DNA of 64,000 nucleotides from Aradus depressus (GCA_963662175.1 OY759219.1:26454908-26518907); one strand, 5' to 3'; numbered from the stretch's first letter, positions 54,497 through 64,000 are shown. The notes: a model not told the origin generated them from the sequence alone. Program-made: numbers and translations.

Positions 54497-54935
54497 GAGA
54501 TCCCTCAAAACACCCCAATTTTCTGCCATCCCCCTCCTTAATGGAGGCAGGGCAGTACGCAGGGGCCCGAGTGATCCCCCCACCAGCCTGCTCTGCCTGT
54601 ACTCTGCATAGCAGTGGAGGTAGACCATGAAGGAAGGAGAGCTGAAAGTGCCAGTACATGAGGGGACAAGGTGGTTACCATCAGCCCACCCAGATATACT
54701 TACTATTCATATTAGCAGGTCTCTCGGCCAGCACCGCCTTAGCCTTCGGGGGGATTATCTGAATGGGAGGGAGAGGATAAGAGTTGAGCGACGGGATGGA
54801 CATGGAAGGAATGGTTAGTGTACAAATATAGAGAAGTGGGACCAGGTCAATAAATAAAGTGATTTTAAGATCATTATGTAGAGTAGGGTTAGTAATATAG
54901 CAGGACGCATCAACAATTGTACTTAGGGTCCCTGG
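54497..54935 (-). pseudogene. Jockey-clade LINE C-terminus and tail
   Basis: The minus frame reads TIVDASCYITNPTLHNDLKI then TLFIDLVPLLYI, continuing to a proline-rich segment. A frameshift would restore SDNPPRRLRRCWP. T-L-H-x-D-L-x-I is the same Jockey signature as at 30.8 and 32.2 kb, and the 3' part matches 2793-3141. The start codon of the open frame here lies in the adjacent plus-strand LINE, so the two are separate insertions. Confidence 0.8.
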
Positions 54936-55543
54936 ATTGGAAAGACTAGCCTGAGGGGCATTGTCCAAGAATGGATCGTGGAAGGACGCCCCGTGACTCC
55001 CCATGGATACAACTAGACCATTGGATGTCACAGGTGCTATCAGGTCACGGCGACTTCAGCGCCAAGCTCTTCTTCTTTAAGAGGAAGAACAGCCCTGCCT
55101 GCTCGTGTGGCGGCGTCGAGACTGCGGAACACGTAATTCTCGAATGCCCGCTATATGACGGACCCAGGGTGGCGCTGATCCGCCGGACGGGATCGTACCT
55201 GGGACTGGACCTGCCGGGACTGATGATGGAGGCTTGCTACCTATCAAGAAACCCTTCTAATCCGGCGCCGGGGGCCGTTGCGGCGGCTGCCCCCGGCTCT
55301 GGGAAGTAGGCAGAACAGAATCCCCCGACAGATCCCGAGCTCACTCGGCGTAAAGCGCTAAAAACCAAGGACGACTGTGGACCGTAGCCATTGAGCCGGT
55401 CCACAGCCGTCCATAGCAACATGTAAATATGAATTGTAAATAAACAGAGAAAGGAAAAGAATACCTATTCCCCAACATGACTAGGGTGATGTTACTAACC
55501 CCCTCAGGGGGTCAGGGGCACCCAATAAAAAAAAATAAAGATT
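54936..55543 (+). pseudogene. R1-type LINE C-terminus with 3' UTR
   Basis: The frame 54,971-55,309 reads ...LDHWMSQVLSGHGDFSAKLF FFKRKNSPACSCGGVETAEH VILECPLYDGPRVALI. W-x-x-Q-x-L-x-G-H-G-x-F and C-x-C-G-x6-H-x4-C-P are the C-terminal gag-like knuckle of R1-clade elements. It is unusually GC-rich for the window, so it is a young or recently active lineage. The 3' UTR ends aataaaaaaaaataaag. It is 5'-truncated; this last portion is intact to its stop. Confidence 0.82.
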
Positions 55544-55939
55544 GGAAAGACTGGATACACTTGATATTAGATGTCAACTAAATTATTAAAGACATTTGAA
55601 GTTTCGAAAATGTTAGATTACGAAAGCCTTTACTGTCATGTCTGTCGTTACTGGTTCGCCCACGTTCGTGTTCCCTTCCTTCTGTTGGTCCTTCACATAC
55701 ACGTGTTTAGGATTAAATATCCCATAATAGCAAAGAGTTGACTAATAACGTCCATTGTACTAAAAGAGTTTGAAATCTCTGCACTGAACGATGTGGGTGT
55801 GACATGAAGCAGACAGACTAATGAACGAAAACAATCGGGTTTCTGTCTTGAATTACGAAACGCTAAGTAAGTCATGACAAGTCCATTGGTGAATCATTGG
55901 CAATGTTCTACCCTCAGCTAGAATATAGTTTTTGATTTT
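55544..55939. other. Unassigned sequence
   Basis: No gene or repeat recognised. Confidence 0.35.
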
Positions 55940-56705
55940 CCCTCTAAGCCAGGTATGGGTACTTCTTGTTCCCCCTACAAAACCAGTAGATCGTTTGAGT
56001 TAAACTCAGAATTTGACTTATATAGCTTCTGAAACCTCATACTAAACTTTGTGTCGACACATTTAACATTGGAAGTTATTGAGGTTTCTTGGTTGAGCCC
56101 ATCTCTTAACCTCCTCTTCCGCAAATCTGGCATCCTCATGAGATTTTGAATTCACATATGAATTTGCATGTCAATATATTCAATACAACTGTAGTCATCA
56201 GAATTTTTGAGTTAAGCTTCGCCTTTAATTTCTCTTTCCTTTTGGACGATTTGTCTAAAAATCAAGAATTGTCGTCCTTATGGGGTTCTGGATACACATC
56301 TAAAATTTCGTGTCGATACATTCATTCTATCAATAAGTTTTTCATTTTTGGAATCAAGGTGTCGGAAAAGATGAAATTTCGGTGAAAACTATTGATTTTC
56401 AGCCAAATCGGCCAAAGTGAGGAGGGGATTAAAAGGGAGCCTTAACACAAAAACTAATACTAATAATTATTGTAATGAATAACGACAGATAATTTAAAAG
56501 CCCATAAGGATATCACCAATTATTTTTCCAAACCAGAGAAGAAGGGCTTGATTCAAATACCCTAATAATTGCCAATGTAATGAATGTATCGACACAAAAT
56601 TTAGTATGATGATTCAGATGTTAGTCAAATATTGAGTTTTGTGGGGAGAGCGAAAAACTAATTGATTAATTCGTGCTGGGGAAGTACAGCCGGTGAACCA
56701 CCGAC
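55940..56705. repeat. Repeat X, plus then minus (inverted pair)
   Basis: Plus modules to about 56,390 (cataaccagtagatcgtt-like, ttgtgtcgacacatttaaca, cgtgtcgatacattcattct). Minus modules follow (tttcagccaaatcggccaaa; ctggggaagtacagccggtg aaccaccgacgac). Confidence 0.7.
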
Positions 56706-57078
56706 GACATTTTTCTACAATGATGGAGACACTTAAAAAATCTTTACAGAATTCTTTTATATTAGTGGGAGACACCAAAATGGCTGCCTCCAACAGTTTT
56801 ATGGTCAAATGCAGTGAAGAAAGTTCTTCTCACTTCCTTCTAGGGTCTTTTATGACATTTGGTTGGGAACTATTAAGGAGGAACTTCGAATCCTTCCACG
56901 AACAAGTTTTTAAGATGGGGGGCTTTCAGGTTTCATTTAAAACCATAAAACCCATGGAGTTGCCGCAAGCAAAAGATAACTTATAAAATTAAGGCAGTCC
57001 AAAAAATTCCCACCAGTTAATTTTTCATGAAAATTGACCGAAGGGAATAGGTGATCAGCGGAGGTCGACGCAAAAACC
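56706..57078. other. Unassigned; ORF of 97 codons
   Basis: The plus frame 56,693-56,986 (…MMETLKKSLQNSFILVGDTK…) is longer than most chance frames here, but I recognise no domain. Repeat X words resume at 57,030. Confidence 0.35.
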
Positions 57079-57123
57079 TTAATAACAGAGGGAGATCAAC
57101 CACTTTTTTTCTAAAATTTTGGT

Positions 57124-57583
57124 GAAAACATCGAATTTCCAACGATTACTTCGTATTTGTTGTTTTTCCCTACGCTGGTACGCTTGCAAGTTCCGCCATG
57201 CGTCTCTTAGTAGCCCAGTATACTGCACATTTTTTCGTCGTAGTGCAGTTTCCTTTATTAGCAGTTCTGACGTCCTGGAGAACAGAGCACACGTCAAAAT
57301 GCTGCACTATCATGAGCTGCTCTCCCTCGCAGAGGGCGCAGTAGGTGTTAGGCCACCGAGTGTCCTCGAGGTAGGTCTGGTGGCAGCCGGCCTCCTGTCT
57401 CCCCCAACACCCGCCACGGTTTTCCCTCGGCTTCAGCTTTACCACATTCTGGAGGGAACTCTTCACTATACGCTTCGCGGCTTCCATAGTCAGGGGGTGT
57501 TCAAACTGTTCCATGAGGCAGCCTGCCCTGGCCAGCTGGTCCGCCTCCTCATTCCTTGATTCATTCATATATGTAAGTAACAA
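57124..57583 (-). pseudogene. LINE RNase H end and zinc knuckle
   Basis: The minus frame begins MLLTYMNESRNEEADQLARA; N-E-x-A-D-x-L-A-R is the last RNase H motif (with the catalytic Asp). After a spacer comes NTYCALCEGEQLMIVQHFDV C, a C-x2-C-x10-H-x4-C knuckle. RNase H followed by this knuckle is found in R1/I/Loa-type LINEs. It is a different lineage from the 54.9-kb R1-type copy. It is 5'-truncated, and the C-terminus is uncertain because frames change near 57,170. Confidence 0.75.
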
Positions 57584-57794
57584 ACTACAGATTGGCGGGA
57601 AAAAATGTAGGAATCCCTAAAAAGTATTGTCACAAGGGGAGAGATATTTGAATTATTAAAATGCAATAATTTAGTTTCCTGTCTTTCTCTAGCCAGGCGG
57701 AGGGAGGGAGTCCTAACGGCCGGTTTCAGGAATTCAACCTTTCCCATTGTTCAATCGTCTGCAAGCGATACCGACGATTCTATTGAAAATAGAT

Positions 57795-58286
57795 CAGTGG
57801 TCGCCAAACAGCGGCTCGCGAGCCACTTGCGGCTTTTTGGTCCCTTGAGTGCGGCTCTTCCACAAAACACCACGTGCAGGGGCGTGTATAATTGGTTTTC
57901 TTATTTCCATTTTTACATAGGTACTTAGTTGGTGTTTAATAAGAAAGTTTATTTATAAGTTAATTTTAGGGAGCGTTGTGGAACGAAAGAAGATGTAGTG
58001 TCAAGGATTGAGAAAGGTATGTTGAGATGGTTTGGACATATAGAAAGGAGATAGACGAAATAAGTATACAAGACGAGTGTGGATGGGAGATTTGGAAGGG
58101 GTCGACCTCAGCGAACGTACCTCAATCAGATTGAGGACCTTTTTAACAACGGCCAGCTAAGGAGTACCCTAATTAAGTTAATAACAATGTCCCTATATAG
58201 TTTAAAATTAAAAAATTTGGTTCTCAAAATAAATTTCAATCGTTGTACTGTTGATATTTGGCTCTGTTGACTAATGCCGACCACTG
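57795..58286 (+). mobile_element. hAT non-autonomous element with a LINE inside
   Basis: The ends cagtggtcgccaaacagcgg and (reverse complement) cagtggtcggcattagtcaa are hAT-type inverted repeats, and gctcgcgagccacttgcggc next to the left end is typical. AAATAGAT and AAATATGT (57,787-57,794 and 58,287-58,294) agree at 6 of 8 positions, consistent with an old 8-bp duplication. The length is 492 bp. Confidence 0.8.
57970..58170 (+). pseudogene. LINE C-terminal fragment ('RWFGHIERR')
   Basis: The frame reads VVSRIEKGMLRWFGHIERR, stop, then VYKTSVDGRFGRGRPQRTYL and NQIEDLFN. L-R-W-F-G-H-x-x-R and G-R-G-R-P-x-x-T/R-W/Y are conserved in the C-terminal region of many endonuclease-RT LINEs. Two stops are present. 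It lies within the hAT element. Confidence 0.75.
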
Positions 58287-58889
58287 AAATATGTGAACGT
58301 ACAAGTCATTCTCTTCAGGGCGTCAGTCTACAAAATGACTATCGGCGAGTATTTGTTTAAACTATTTTCTACAACTTTTCTCTATCTGTTTAAAAAGGGA
58401 GTTATCGCGTTCACAGGCAAAGAAGAGGATTTTTACTTCCCCAGAAAAACGAAATATAGGGGAAGTTATGTAATCGAACAGAATATCGATGTTTCGTTAG
58501 CTTTTATCTTTTCATTTTTAAATCAGGGCGTTGGAAAACATTAAATTCCGGTTAAATAAAACTCCATATAAAATTTTAAACCTTTTAAATAACTTCCTCT
58601 ATTCTTCATATGACTGGGAAAATATAAACTTGTCCGGATAAGTGATTTTATTCGAAAATTATTTCAATTGTCTCTAGGGACAATTAGGACGTTTTAGGGA
58701 GTTCGAATCCTTCCATAAAGAACGGTTTGAAGAAGTTTTCTAAGTGGTTGAAAAGGTTGAAATGTAGTGTATACCTGGAACTCTTCTTAAAGCCCTCACG
58801 TTTAAAAAATAACAAAAAAACGTATCTTCTGTTTGAGAAGGAACTCCTTGCCTCCTCTGCTTTCTCTTACTTCTTGGACCACAAGATGG
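58287..58889. other. Unassigned; X end word
   Basis: acttccccagaaaaacgaaa and taggggaagttatgtaatcg at 58,435-58,475 are facing X termini. No gene recognised. Confidence 0.4.
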
Positions 58890-59130
58890 ACTGAAAATGT
58901 ACTTCCACAGTTCGAATTAATCAAATAAGTTTTTGCTCTCTCTCTAAAGCTGATCAGCCATTTTAATCCATAGAGAGAGACTTAAATTATTGAGGTTTTT
59001 GGGCTCTCCTCTGAGTCCCCTCTTCTTCCCTTTGGCCGATTTAACTGAAAATGTATGGATATTGCCTTTATGGAGTTTTGGATTTACTGAATGTCATGTC
59101 AATATATTTATTACATCGGCAATAATTAGG
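58890..59130 (+). repeat. Repeat X copy
   Basis: gaattaatcaaataagtttt tgctctctctc, ccctttggccgatttaactg and tcaatatatttattacatcg. Confidence 0.65.
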
Positions 59131-59149
59131 CAAAATAGGTCATTTTTAT

Positions 59150-60185
59150 TATAAAAGTAGTACATATTACAGTAGGAATAGTACATAGTATAGTAGGAGC
59201 ATTATATACTTCAGTAGGACCTCGAGCTTAAAGCCCAGGCCTGAGTCACACTTATTTTTTTAAATATTTTTTTTGGGTTACTACAGTAGGAGTAGTACAT
59301 AGTACAGTAGGAGAAATACAAAGTACAGTAGGAGTTTATATAGTTCAGACCTCGAACTTAAAGCCCAGGCATGAGTCACACTTATTATTTTTAGTATTTT
59401 TTTTGGGGTTACTATAGTAGGATTAGTACATAGTACAGTAGGAGTAATACAAAGTACAGTAGGAGCATTATATAGTTCAGTAGGACCTCGAACTTAAAGC
59501 CCTGGCATGAGTCACACTTATTTATTTATTCTTTGGGTTAGTACAGTAGGAGTAGTACAAAGTACAGAAGAAGTAGTACATAGTTCAGTAGGAGTAGTAC
59601 ATAGTACAGTAGGAATAGTACATAGTACAGTAGGAGCATTATATAGTTCAGACCTCGAACTTAAAGCCCAGGCAACAGTCACACTTATTTTTTTTTAGTA
59701 TTCTTTTTGGGGGTTACTACAGTAGGAGTAATACAAAGTACAGTAGGAGCATTATATAGTTCAGTAGGACTTCGAATTTAAAGCCCAAGCATGAGTCACA
59801 CTTATTTTTTTTAGTATTTTTTTTTGGGTTTCTACAGTAGGAGAAGTACATAGTACAGTAGGAGTAATACAAAGTACAGTAGGAGCATTATATAGTTCAG
59901 TAGGACTTCGAACTTAAAGCCCAGGCATGAGTCACACTTATTTTTTTAAATATTTTTTTTTCATTGGGTTACTACAGTAGGAGTAGTACAAAGTACAGAA
60001 GAAGTAGTACATAGTTCAGTAGGAGTAGTACATAGTATAGTAGTAGTACTACAAAGTACAGAAGGAGCATTATATAGTTCAGTAAGACCTCGAACTTAAA
60101 GCACAGGCATGAGTCACACTTATTTTTTTTTTTTTCCGTGTCACTATTGTAGGAGTAGTACATAGCACAGTAGGAGTAGTGTATA
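59150..60185 (+). repeat. Composite tandem array with captured SINE tail
   Basis: Seven long units of about 120-190 bp. Each has a minisatellite part built from agtacagtaggagtagtaca (20-21-bp subrepeats, variable number). It is followed by gacctcgaacttaaagccca ggcatgagtcacactta and a T-rich/gggttact spacer. The second part is a diverged copy of the SINE-A 3' end (gacctcgtagttaaagcccg ggcatgagtcat). Open frames in it reflect the repeat only. Confidence 0.93.
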
Positions 60186-60519
60186 ACTATTGAAATTTCG
60201 TGGGACTCAAAAAAAACGTTGATATCCAGTTAATATCGATGTATAAAAGTTCGTTATATGGTGGTCCAAATGTATTTTTGGAAGAAATACATATATATGA
60301 ATATGTATTATTTTGTTAACAAGACCAAGCTGACAGATACTCTTTCAAATCATTTCCGCTAGATACTTTCTATTCGTTGGTTGGAGCTCATGATGTATCT
60401 CTTCCGGAATCTCTCTCATCACAGTACCTACACCCAAGGAAGGTGTGAAGAAAATCAGCAAGACACCATTTTTACTTTCATTAGATAATATGAAATAAAA
60501 GGAAAATCCACCAAAAAAA
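60186..60519. other. Unassigned sequence
   Basis: No gene or repeat recognised. Confidence 0.35.
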
Positions 60520-61195
60520 GGGGAAAAATAAATTAAGTTTTCGCTCTCCCTTTAAACCTATCGACCGTTTTGGGTAAAAAAAATAATTGACTTACACAGA
60601 GCCTTCTGGAACCACAGATTGCAAAATAATTTCCTCAGGCAGTTTACAAAAAAAAAAAACATAATTTCTTAAAAAAGATACAAAATCTAACTATAAAAAC
60701 AAGGATATAGAAACATTGATTACTTGCTCTACGATTATAAATAATTGAATAAATAAAAAAAAATTATGAGTGGCTCATCCTACCCGTACAGCGTAGAGGC
60801 TAATTCGCCAGTAGTTCTTTGTGAGTTAACAGAATTTCACGTTTTTTCAACCCTCTGATTGCAAAAAAGTCTGTCTGTCTGTGAACAAAGGGATGTTTAT
60901 CAACTGTAAGTGTAACAAACAACCCTAAGAGGACGACACCTATTAATTTTCAGCAAAATCGGCCGAAGAGCTGGAGGGAATAAGGGGGGAGTGTTGTCAG
61001 AAAAACCTTTAATAACTGAGTGGAATCAGCTGAAGGGGAGGGGTTTCCCATTACTGTCCGTATAATGACAGTATCGAAACGAAAATTTATATTTAAATTG
61101 AAAGGCCTGTAAGGCTGGCACCTATTAATTTTTTATTAATTTGCTCGACTTAAATACCCTAATAACTGCCGATGTAATGAATGTATCGACAGAAA
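60520..61195. repeat. Repeat X pieces, both orientations
   Basis: Plus at 60,535-60,620 (aagttttcgctctcccttta; acttacacaga). Minus at 60,900-61,195 (tttcagcaaaatcggccgaa; ataactgccgatgtaatgaa). 60,620-60,840 is AT-rich and unassigned. Confidence 0.6.
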
Positions 61196-61204
61196 ATAGG
61201 TTTT

Positions 61205-61470
61205 TTAAATTCTTTTTCATGCTAGCTTTCCTCTGATTTGCATTTTCTATAATTCCGCGCGTATTTACGATTCATATGAGACATCTTTAATTTTTTTGCA
61301 ATTTTCAATTTAATACCGATTTTTACATATATTTCGGCGAATATTTTTATTGTTTTACTTTGAGTCTTAGTAGTGCTCCTCAAGCTCTTTACAATGACAC
61401 ACGAATCAACGTCCTATCTAAACGCGTTATCACGCTACACTAATTTCTAATTTTATACAACGCTAAATCC
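61205..61470 (-). mobile_element. Element E, third copy (truncated)
   Basis: It matches 11,270-11,550 closely: on the minus strand the leader ends at ATG (61,284) followed by MSHMNRKYARNYRKCKSEES and a stop. The outer ttttgacgtg terminus is cut off by a SINE head at 61,471. Confidence 0.6.
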
Positions 61471-61516
61471 TTAGCTCAGCAAGCAAGCACGCATACCACT
61501 GAGCTACTAGCACCCT
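61471..61516 (-). mobile_element. SINE-A head fragment
   Basis: ccttagctcagcaagcaagc acgcataccactgagctact agcaccct: only the A-box end. Confidence 0.75.
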
Positions 61517-61978
61517 TCAAAGGTCTGAGAAAACTATTGAAGTCTCATAGTAGATCCACCATTTTCTCCAAAAAATCAACTTGTGATGTGAACGCTACAA
61601 TACGTTTCCGAGTTCTTTTCCCTATTCTAGTTGTCATTGCTTGTCCGTTAGTTACTAACATTAACGCCATTGAGTTGACTAACTAGAGCGAAGAGAATTA
61701 TATGGTACCCATTCTAGCTTTCTATGTGTTCAACGCTTTGAGGGACTCTATAGGGAAAAAAGAGAAACTTATATTGACTCCATGTAACTAATAACCTTGA
61801 CGTAACTCAAAACTGAAGGTCTGCAGTTCGACGGATATCCGCCTGAAATTTTTTTGAAAGCGTTATAATTTTGAAAGTTCTACAGATCGAATACCTTTTA
61901 AGGAACCCTATTAACAACTGACAGTCTGTCGATTAAAATTTTGGATTAAATATTAAATTCACATTCATGACAACTGGA
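61517..61978. other. Unassigned sequence
   Basis: No gene or repeat recognised. Confidence 0.35.
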
Positions 61979-62360
61979 TAGGGCAACGGTAGCTCTGAGG
62001 TAATGGTTAGAGCCTGTGCGATGTCAGGTACTCGTACCTCAGGTAGCTAAACCTGGGTAGACAAAATTTAAGATTCCGACTGTAGTTTAGGGCTCAACGA
62101 AAGAGCGCTCTGGTGGTAGGCGATAGGACCTTTCGTCACTCAGATGGACATGTGCCCGACTCTACTGTGAGACTCCTAAATCCCTACTCTAAATTTTAAT
62201 TTTTAAAAATAATTTTATTCACCTAGGGAAGGGGTCTTTAACGAATACCTGACATTGTACAGGCTCGGGATCATCGCGTAACATCCCATCCGAAGGACGG
62301 CGTGCTTAAGTTTATTTTACTTCCCAGATAAAATAAACTAAGGTACTCGGCTGGATCATG
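61979..62360. mobile_element. Two SINE-A pieces joined in inverted orientation
   Basis: The plus piece (61,979-62,129: caacggtagctctgaggtaa ... ggtaggcgataggacc) is followed without spacer by a minus piece (62,130-62,360: tttcgtcactcagatggaca ... taaactaaggtactcggc). The junction falls next to the family's hairpin (ccagag...ctctgg). The plus piece also lacks about 100 bases between its A-box end and gcctgtgcgatgtcagg. Confidence 0.85.
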
Positions 62361-62600
62361 ATTTAGATACATTTATTACATCGACAGTTGTCAGGGTTTT
62401 TGAGTGGTAATTTCCCCCTTAACTTCGGCCAATTTGGATGAGTGGATAAGTTTCTGGATACACATATATATTTTTTTGCGTCGATATATATCGGGAGTTA
62501 TCCTAGTTATATATTTTTTTTTTAAATTAGAGGTCGGAAAACACAAAATTTTGGTGAAACCTCAACTTCTGACCGAGAATTTCTCTAAACTTTTTCTGCA
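62361..62600 (+). repeat. Repeat X copy
   Basis: tagatacatttattacatcg, acttcggccaatttgg and atcgggagttatcctag. Confidence 0.6.
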
Positions 62601-62730
62601 ATTTAGAGTGTGAGGAAAATTGTATTGCTCATTAGGATCAAAAATTCGGTTGATTACAATGAAACCCGTTTACATTCAGGAAATATCAACGGGTCAATCT
62701 AACAAATGGAAATTCGATATTCCTCTACCA

Positions 62731-63447
62731 CATGTATGGGCAACCTTTGACATGTTGCGGGCCAAACTTTAGTGTGCAAATACGTTCGCGGTGGCGGAGT
62801 TACGTCAGATGGTTCAAAATAAAATAACGTCGGACTTTAAAGTAGTTTTCATAATTTTTAGCGGTAGATATCAGACATGAAATAATAAGACAATGTTATT
62901 ATAATACAATTTATTAAAATAACAAAATGAAATGAAAAAAATAGGTACTTTTTTATTATTAAATCGTGAAATTTGGAATTATTACAAACTACGAAAGTTA
63001 AGTAGCGACACCGAAATCAATGAGACACTTGAGCTTGAATTTGTGAAACTAATCCATTGATGTTTGGATTAATTCCACTGATACAAAGACGTAAAGAATT
63101 TTCCAAATTATCTTCAGTGAGCCTTGTACGATGTTTTGATTTATTAACTTTCATCATTGAAAAGAACTGTTCGCATTTATAAATACTGCCAAACGCACAA
63201 ATCAATCTTCTTGCGAATTTTCTAAGCTGAGGAAAATGGACTTCTTCGAGATATTTTTTGTATAAATCGCACAACTCCACGTCTTCAAATTTAGCCATCC
63301 CTAACCATCCCATCATACTCGATCTTCCTAATTTGGAGTGAGTATGAGTAAGTAGTGTAATATTTTTTTTTTTTTTAAATTGAGTTTTTCAAAATTTCTC
63401 GCGGGCCGGACCAAATCTTACAGCGGGCCGGTTGTTGCCCACATATG
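62731..63447 (-). mobile_element. hAT element, internally deleted
   Basis: The ends catgtatgggcaac and (reverse complement) catatgtgggcaac match at 12 of 14 positions, and both continue into gcgggcc-rich subterminal sequence. CTCTACCA (62,723-62,730) and CTCTACAA (63,448-63,455) are an 8-bp duplication with one mismatch. The size is 717 bp. It contains the transposase C-terminus described next. Confidence 0.9.
63017..63316 (-). pseudogene. hAT transposase C-terminus (GTF2IRD2/ZBED-like)
   Basis: The frame of 99 codons has no internal stop and includes RKFARRLICAFGSIYKCEQF, FSMMKVNKSKHRTRLTEDNL and ENSLRLCIS. Y-x-C-E-Q-x-F-S-x-M-K-x-N-K-S-x-x-R-x-R-L-x-D-x-x-L is the hATC dimerisation segment of the hAT group related to GTF2IRD2, EPM2AIP1 and ZMYM6. 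The DDE core and zinc finger are missing, so it is inactive, though the remaining part is well preserved. It is distinct from the hAT lineage at 7.5 kb. Confidence 0.88.
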
Positions 63448-63455
63448 CTCTACAA

Positions 63456-63734
63456 CAAGCTAGGAAATTTGGATATTGTTCGAAATCGGGGCTCCAGGTG
63501 CCCTGCCGTCCTAGAATTTTTTTACTATTTTTTTTTCAAGTTTTATCTGATAAAACTAAGTAAAAAATAAAGGGGGACCATAAAAAAAAATCTAGTTCAT
63601 AAAAAAATTTATTTCTGAATATAAACGATATAATATGTCAACTATTATTCATATTTTTTATAAATCCAGTTGATGTATCCGAAGAAATAAAATGTTGACC
63701 CTCCCCTTTTAGTGAAACAGTCCAGGTTCTCCTG
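63456..63734. other. Unassigned sequence
   Basis: Includes gttgaccctccccttttagt (63,690), shared with 30,600. No gene. Confidence 0.35.
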
Positions 63735-64000
63735 ATAATAATAATAATAATAATTTATTTCCGTTAAACCAATACATGGTAATAGGATACGTCAAATGAA
63801 TTTATACATTAAGATAGCTTATATATTAGATATATAACTACTTGAGTCTAACACACCTATAACAAAAAAAAACATTAAAAAAAGTAAAATTAAAATAACA
63901 AAAACTGTACAAATAAATACTTAAAAATATATGAGTATAAAAAAATAAAAAAATAATAATAATAATTATTACGTTCATAATAAGTAGACACATTTTTCAA
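63735..64000 (-). mobile_element. Repeat Y copy, runs off the window
   Basis: (TAA)n, then atttatttccgttaaaccaa tacatggtaataggatacgt ca, aatttataactacttgagt-like words and acacatttttcaa at the very end. Its hairpin part would lie just beyond 64,000. Confidence 0.75.

Noticed and set aside
54681..55031. 116-codon minus-strand frame as a single protein
   Set aside because: Its N-terminal third is antisense to the R1-type LINE; only the C-terminal part is a Jockey remnant.
57119..57559. 146-codon plus-strand frame
   Set aside because: It is antisense to the LINE RNase H/zinc-knuckle remnant, which has clear motifs on the minus strand.
59507..60163. Repeat-bearing frames in the 59-60 kb array
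   Set aside because: They are translations of the minisatellite, in different frames in different units.

Overview
The window looks like intergenic or heterochromatic DNA from an animal, most likely an insect. The evidence is its Jockey-clade and R1-type non-LTR retrotransposon remnants, hAT, PIF/Harbinger, pogo-type and Helitron DNA elements, an abundant tRNA-derived SINE whose tail is a short run of CCTAA (complement of the TTAGG insect telomere unit), strong AT bias and long microsatellites. The species cannot be named from the sequence. I found no intact protein-coding host gene, no rRNA and no convincing functional tRNA gene. All recognisable coding sequence is transposon-derived and broken by stops, frameshifts or truncation.

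Four dispersed families make up most of the window. (1) SINE-A is about 345 bp, with a tRNA-like head holding Pol III A and B boxes and a 3' end rich in CCTAA or AACTAACT. About two dozen copies or pieces lie on both strands, several with clear 10-14 bp target-site duplications. (2) Repeat X is the dominant background sequence. It is recognised by the words 'cgatacattcatta', 'cggcagttatta', 'ttccccag' and 'ggccgatt', is present on both strands from about 3 kb to 62.6 kb, and is the target into which many other elements inserted. (3) Repeat Y has an (ATT)n tail and a GGGACG/CGTCCC hairpin beside GAAA. (4) Repeat Z has a TGATGA-hairpin-GAAAC motif and forms a palindrome near 2.4 kb. Y and Z share a hammerhead-like core layout, which is a resemblance only.

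Region by region. 0.7-3.1 kb: a small inverted repeat, SINE-A, a 147-bp tandem array, a Z palindrome and a Jockey tail. 3.2-6.7 kb: X with a 64-bp tandem array, Y, and TIR family W. 7-9.3 kb: a hAT transposase remnant, then a SINE split by a 653-bp PIF/Harbinger derivative with a 3-bp duplication. 10.4-18.7 kb: SINEs, a promoter-like element (E), foldback elements and a Helitron. 19-20.5 kb: a 141-bp G-rich satellite. 22-25 kb: foldbacks and a Jockey piece. 25.4-27.5 kb: a 74/75-bp satellite split by a Z element. 28.5-32.6 kb: four LINE remnants. 34.2-36.4 kb: Helitron ends and a hairpin element. 37.8-40.1 kb: a Y duplication and a TA-flanked MITE. 44-47.1 kb: two large palindromic elements. 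48.9-50.0 kb: a 1.1-kb terminal-inverted-repeat transposon carrying a decayed, unrecognised protein. 50.9-51.6 kb: a pogo-like element. 52-55.5 kb: a second SINE family, Y and two LINE tails. 57-58.3 kb: a LINE and a hAT element with a LINE inside. 59.1-60.2 kb: a composite tandem array built on a captured SINE tail. 62-63.4 kb: a rearranged SINE and a 717-bp hAT derivative with transposase remnant.

There is no operon or pathway to describe. What the sequence records is nested insertion: SINE in X, SINE in Y, Harbinger in SINE, pogo and the 1.1-kb element in X, LINE in hAT. Relative ages can therefore be ordered. The candidates most likely to be undescribed are the 48.9-kb element, the captured-SINE satellite and the TA-flanked MITE with repeated internal copies of its end motif.
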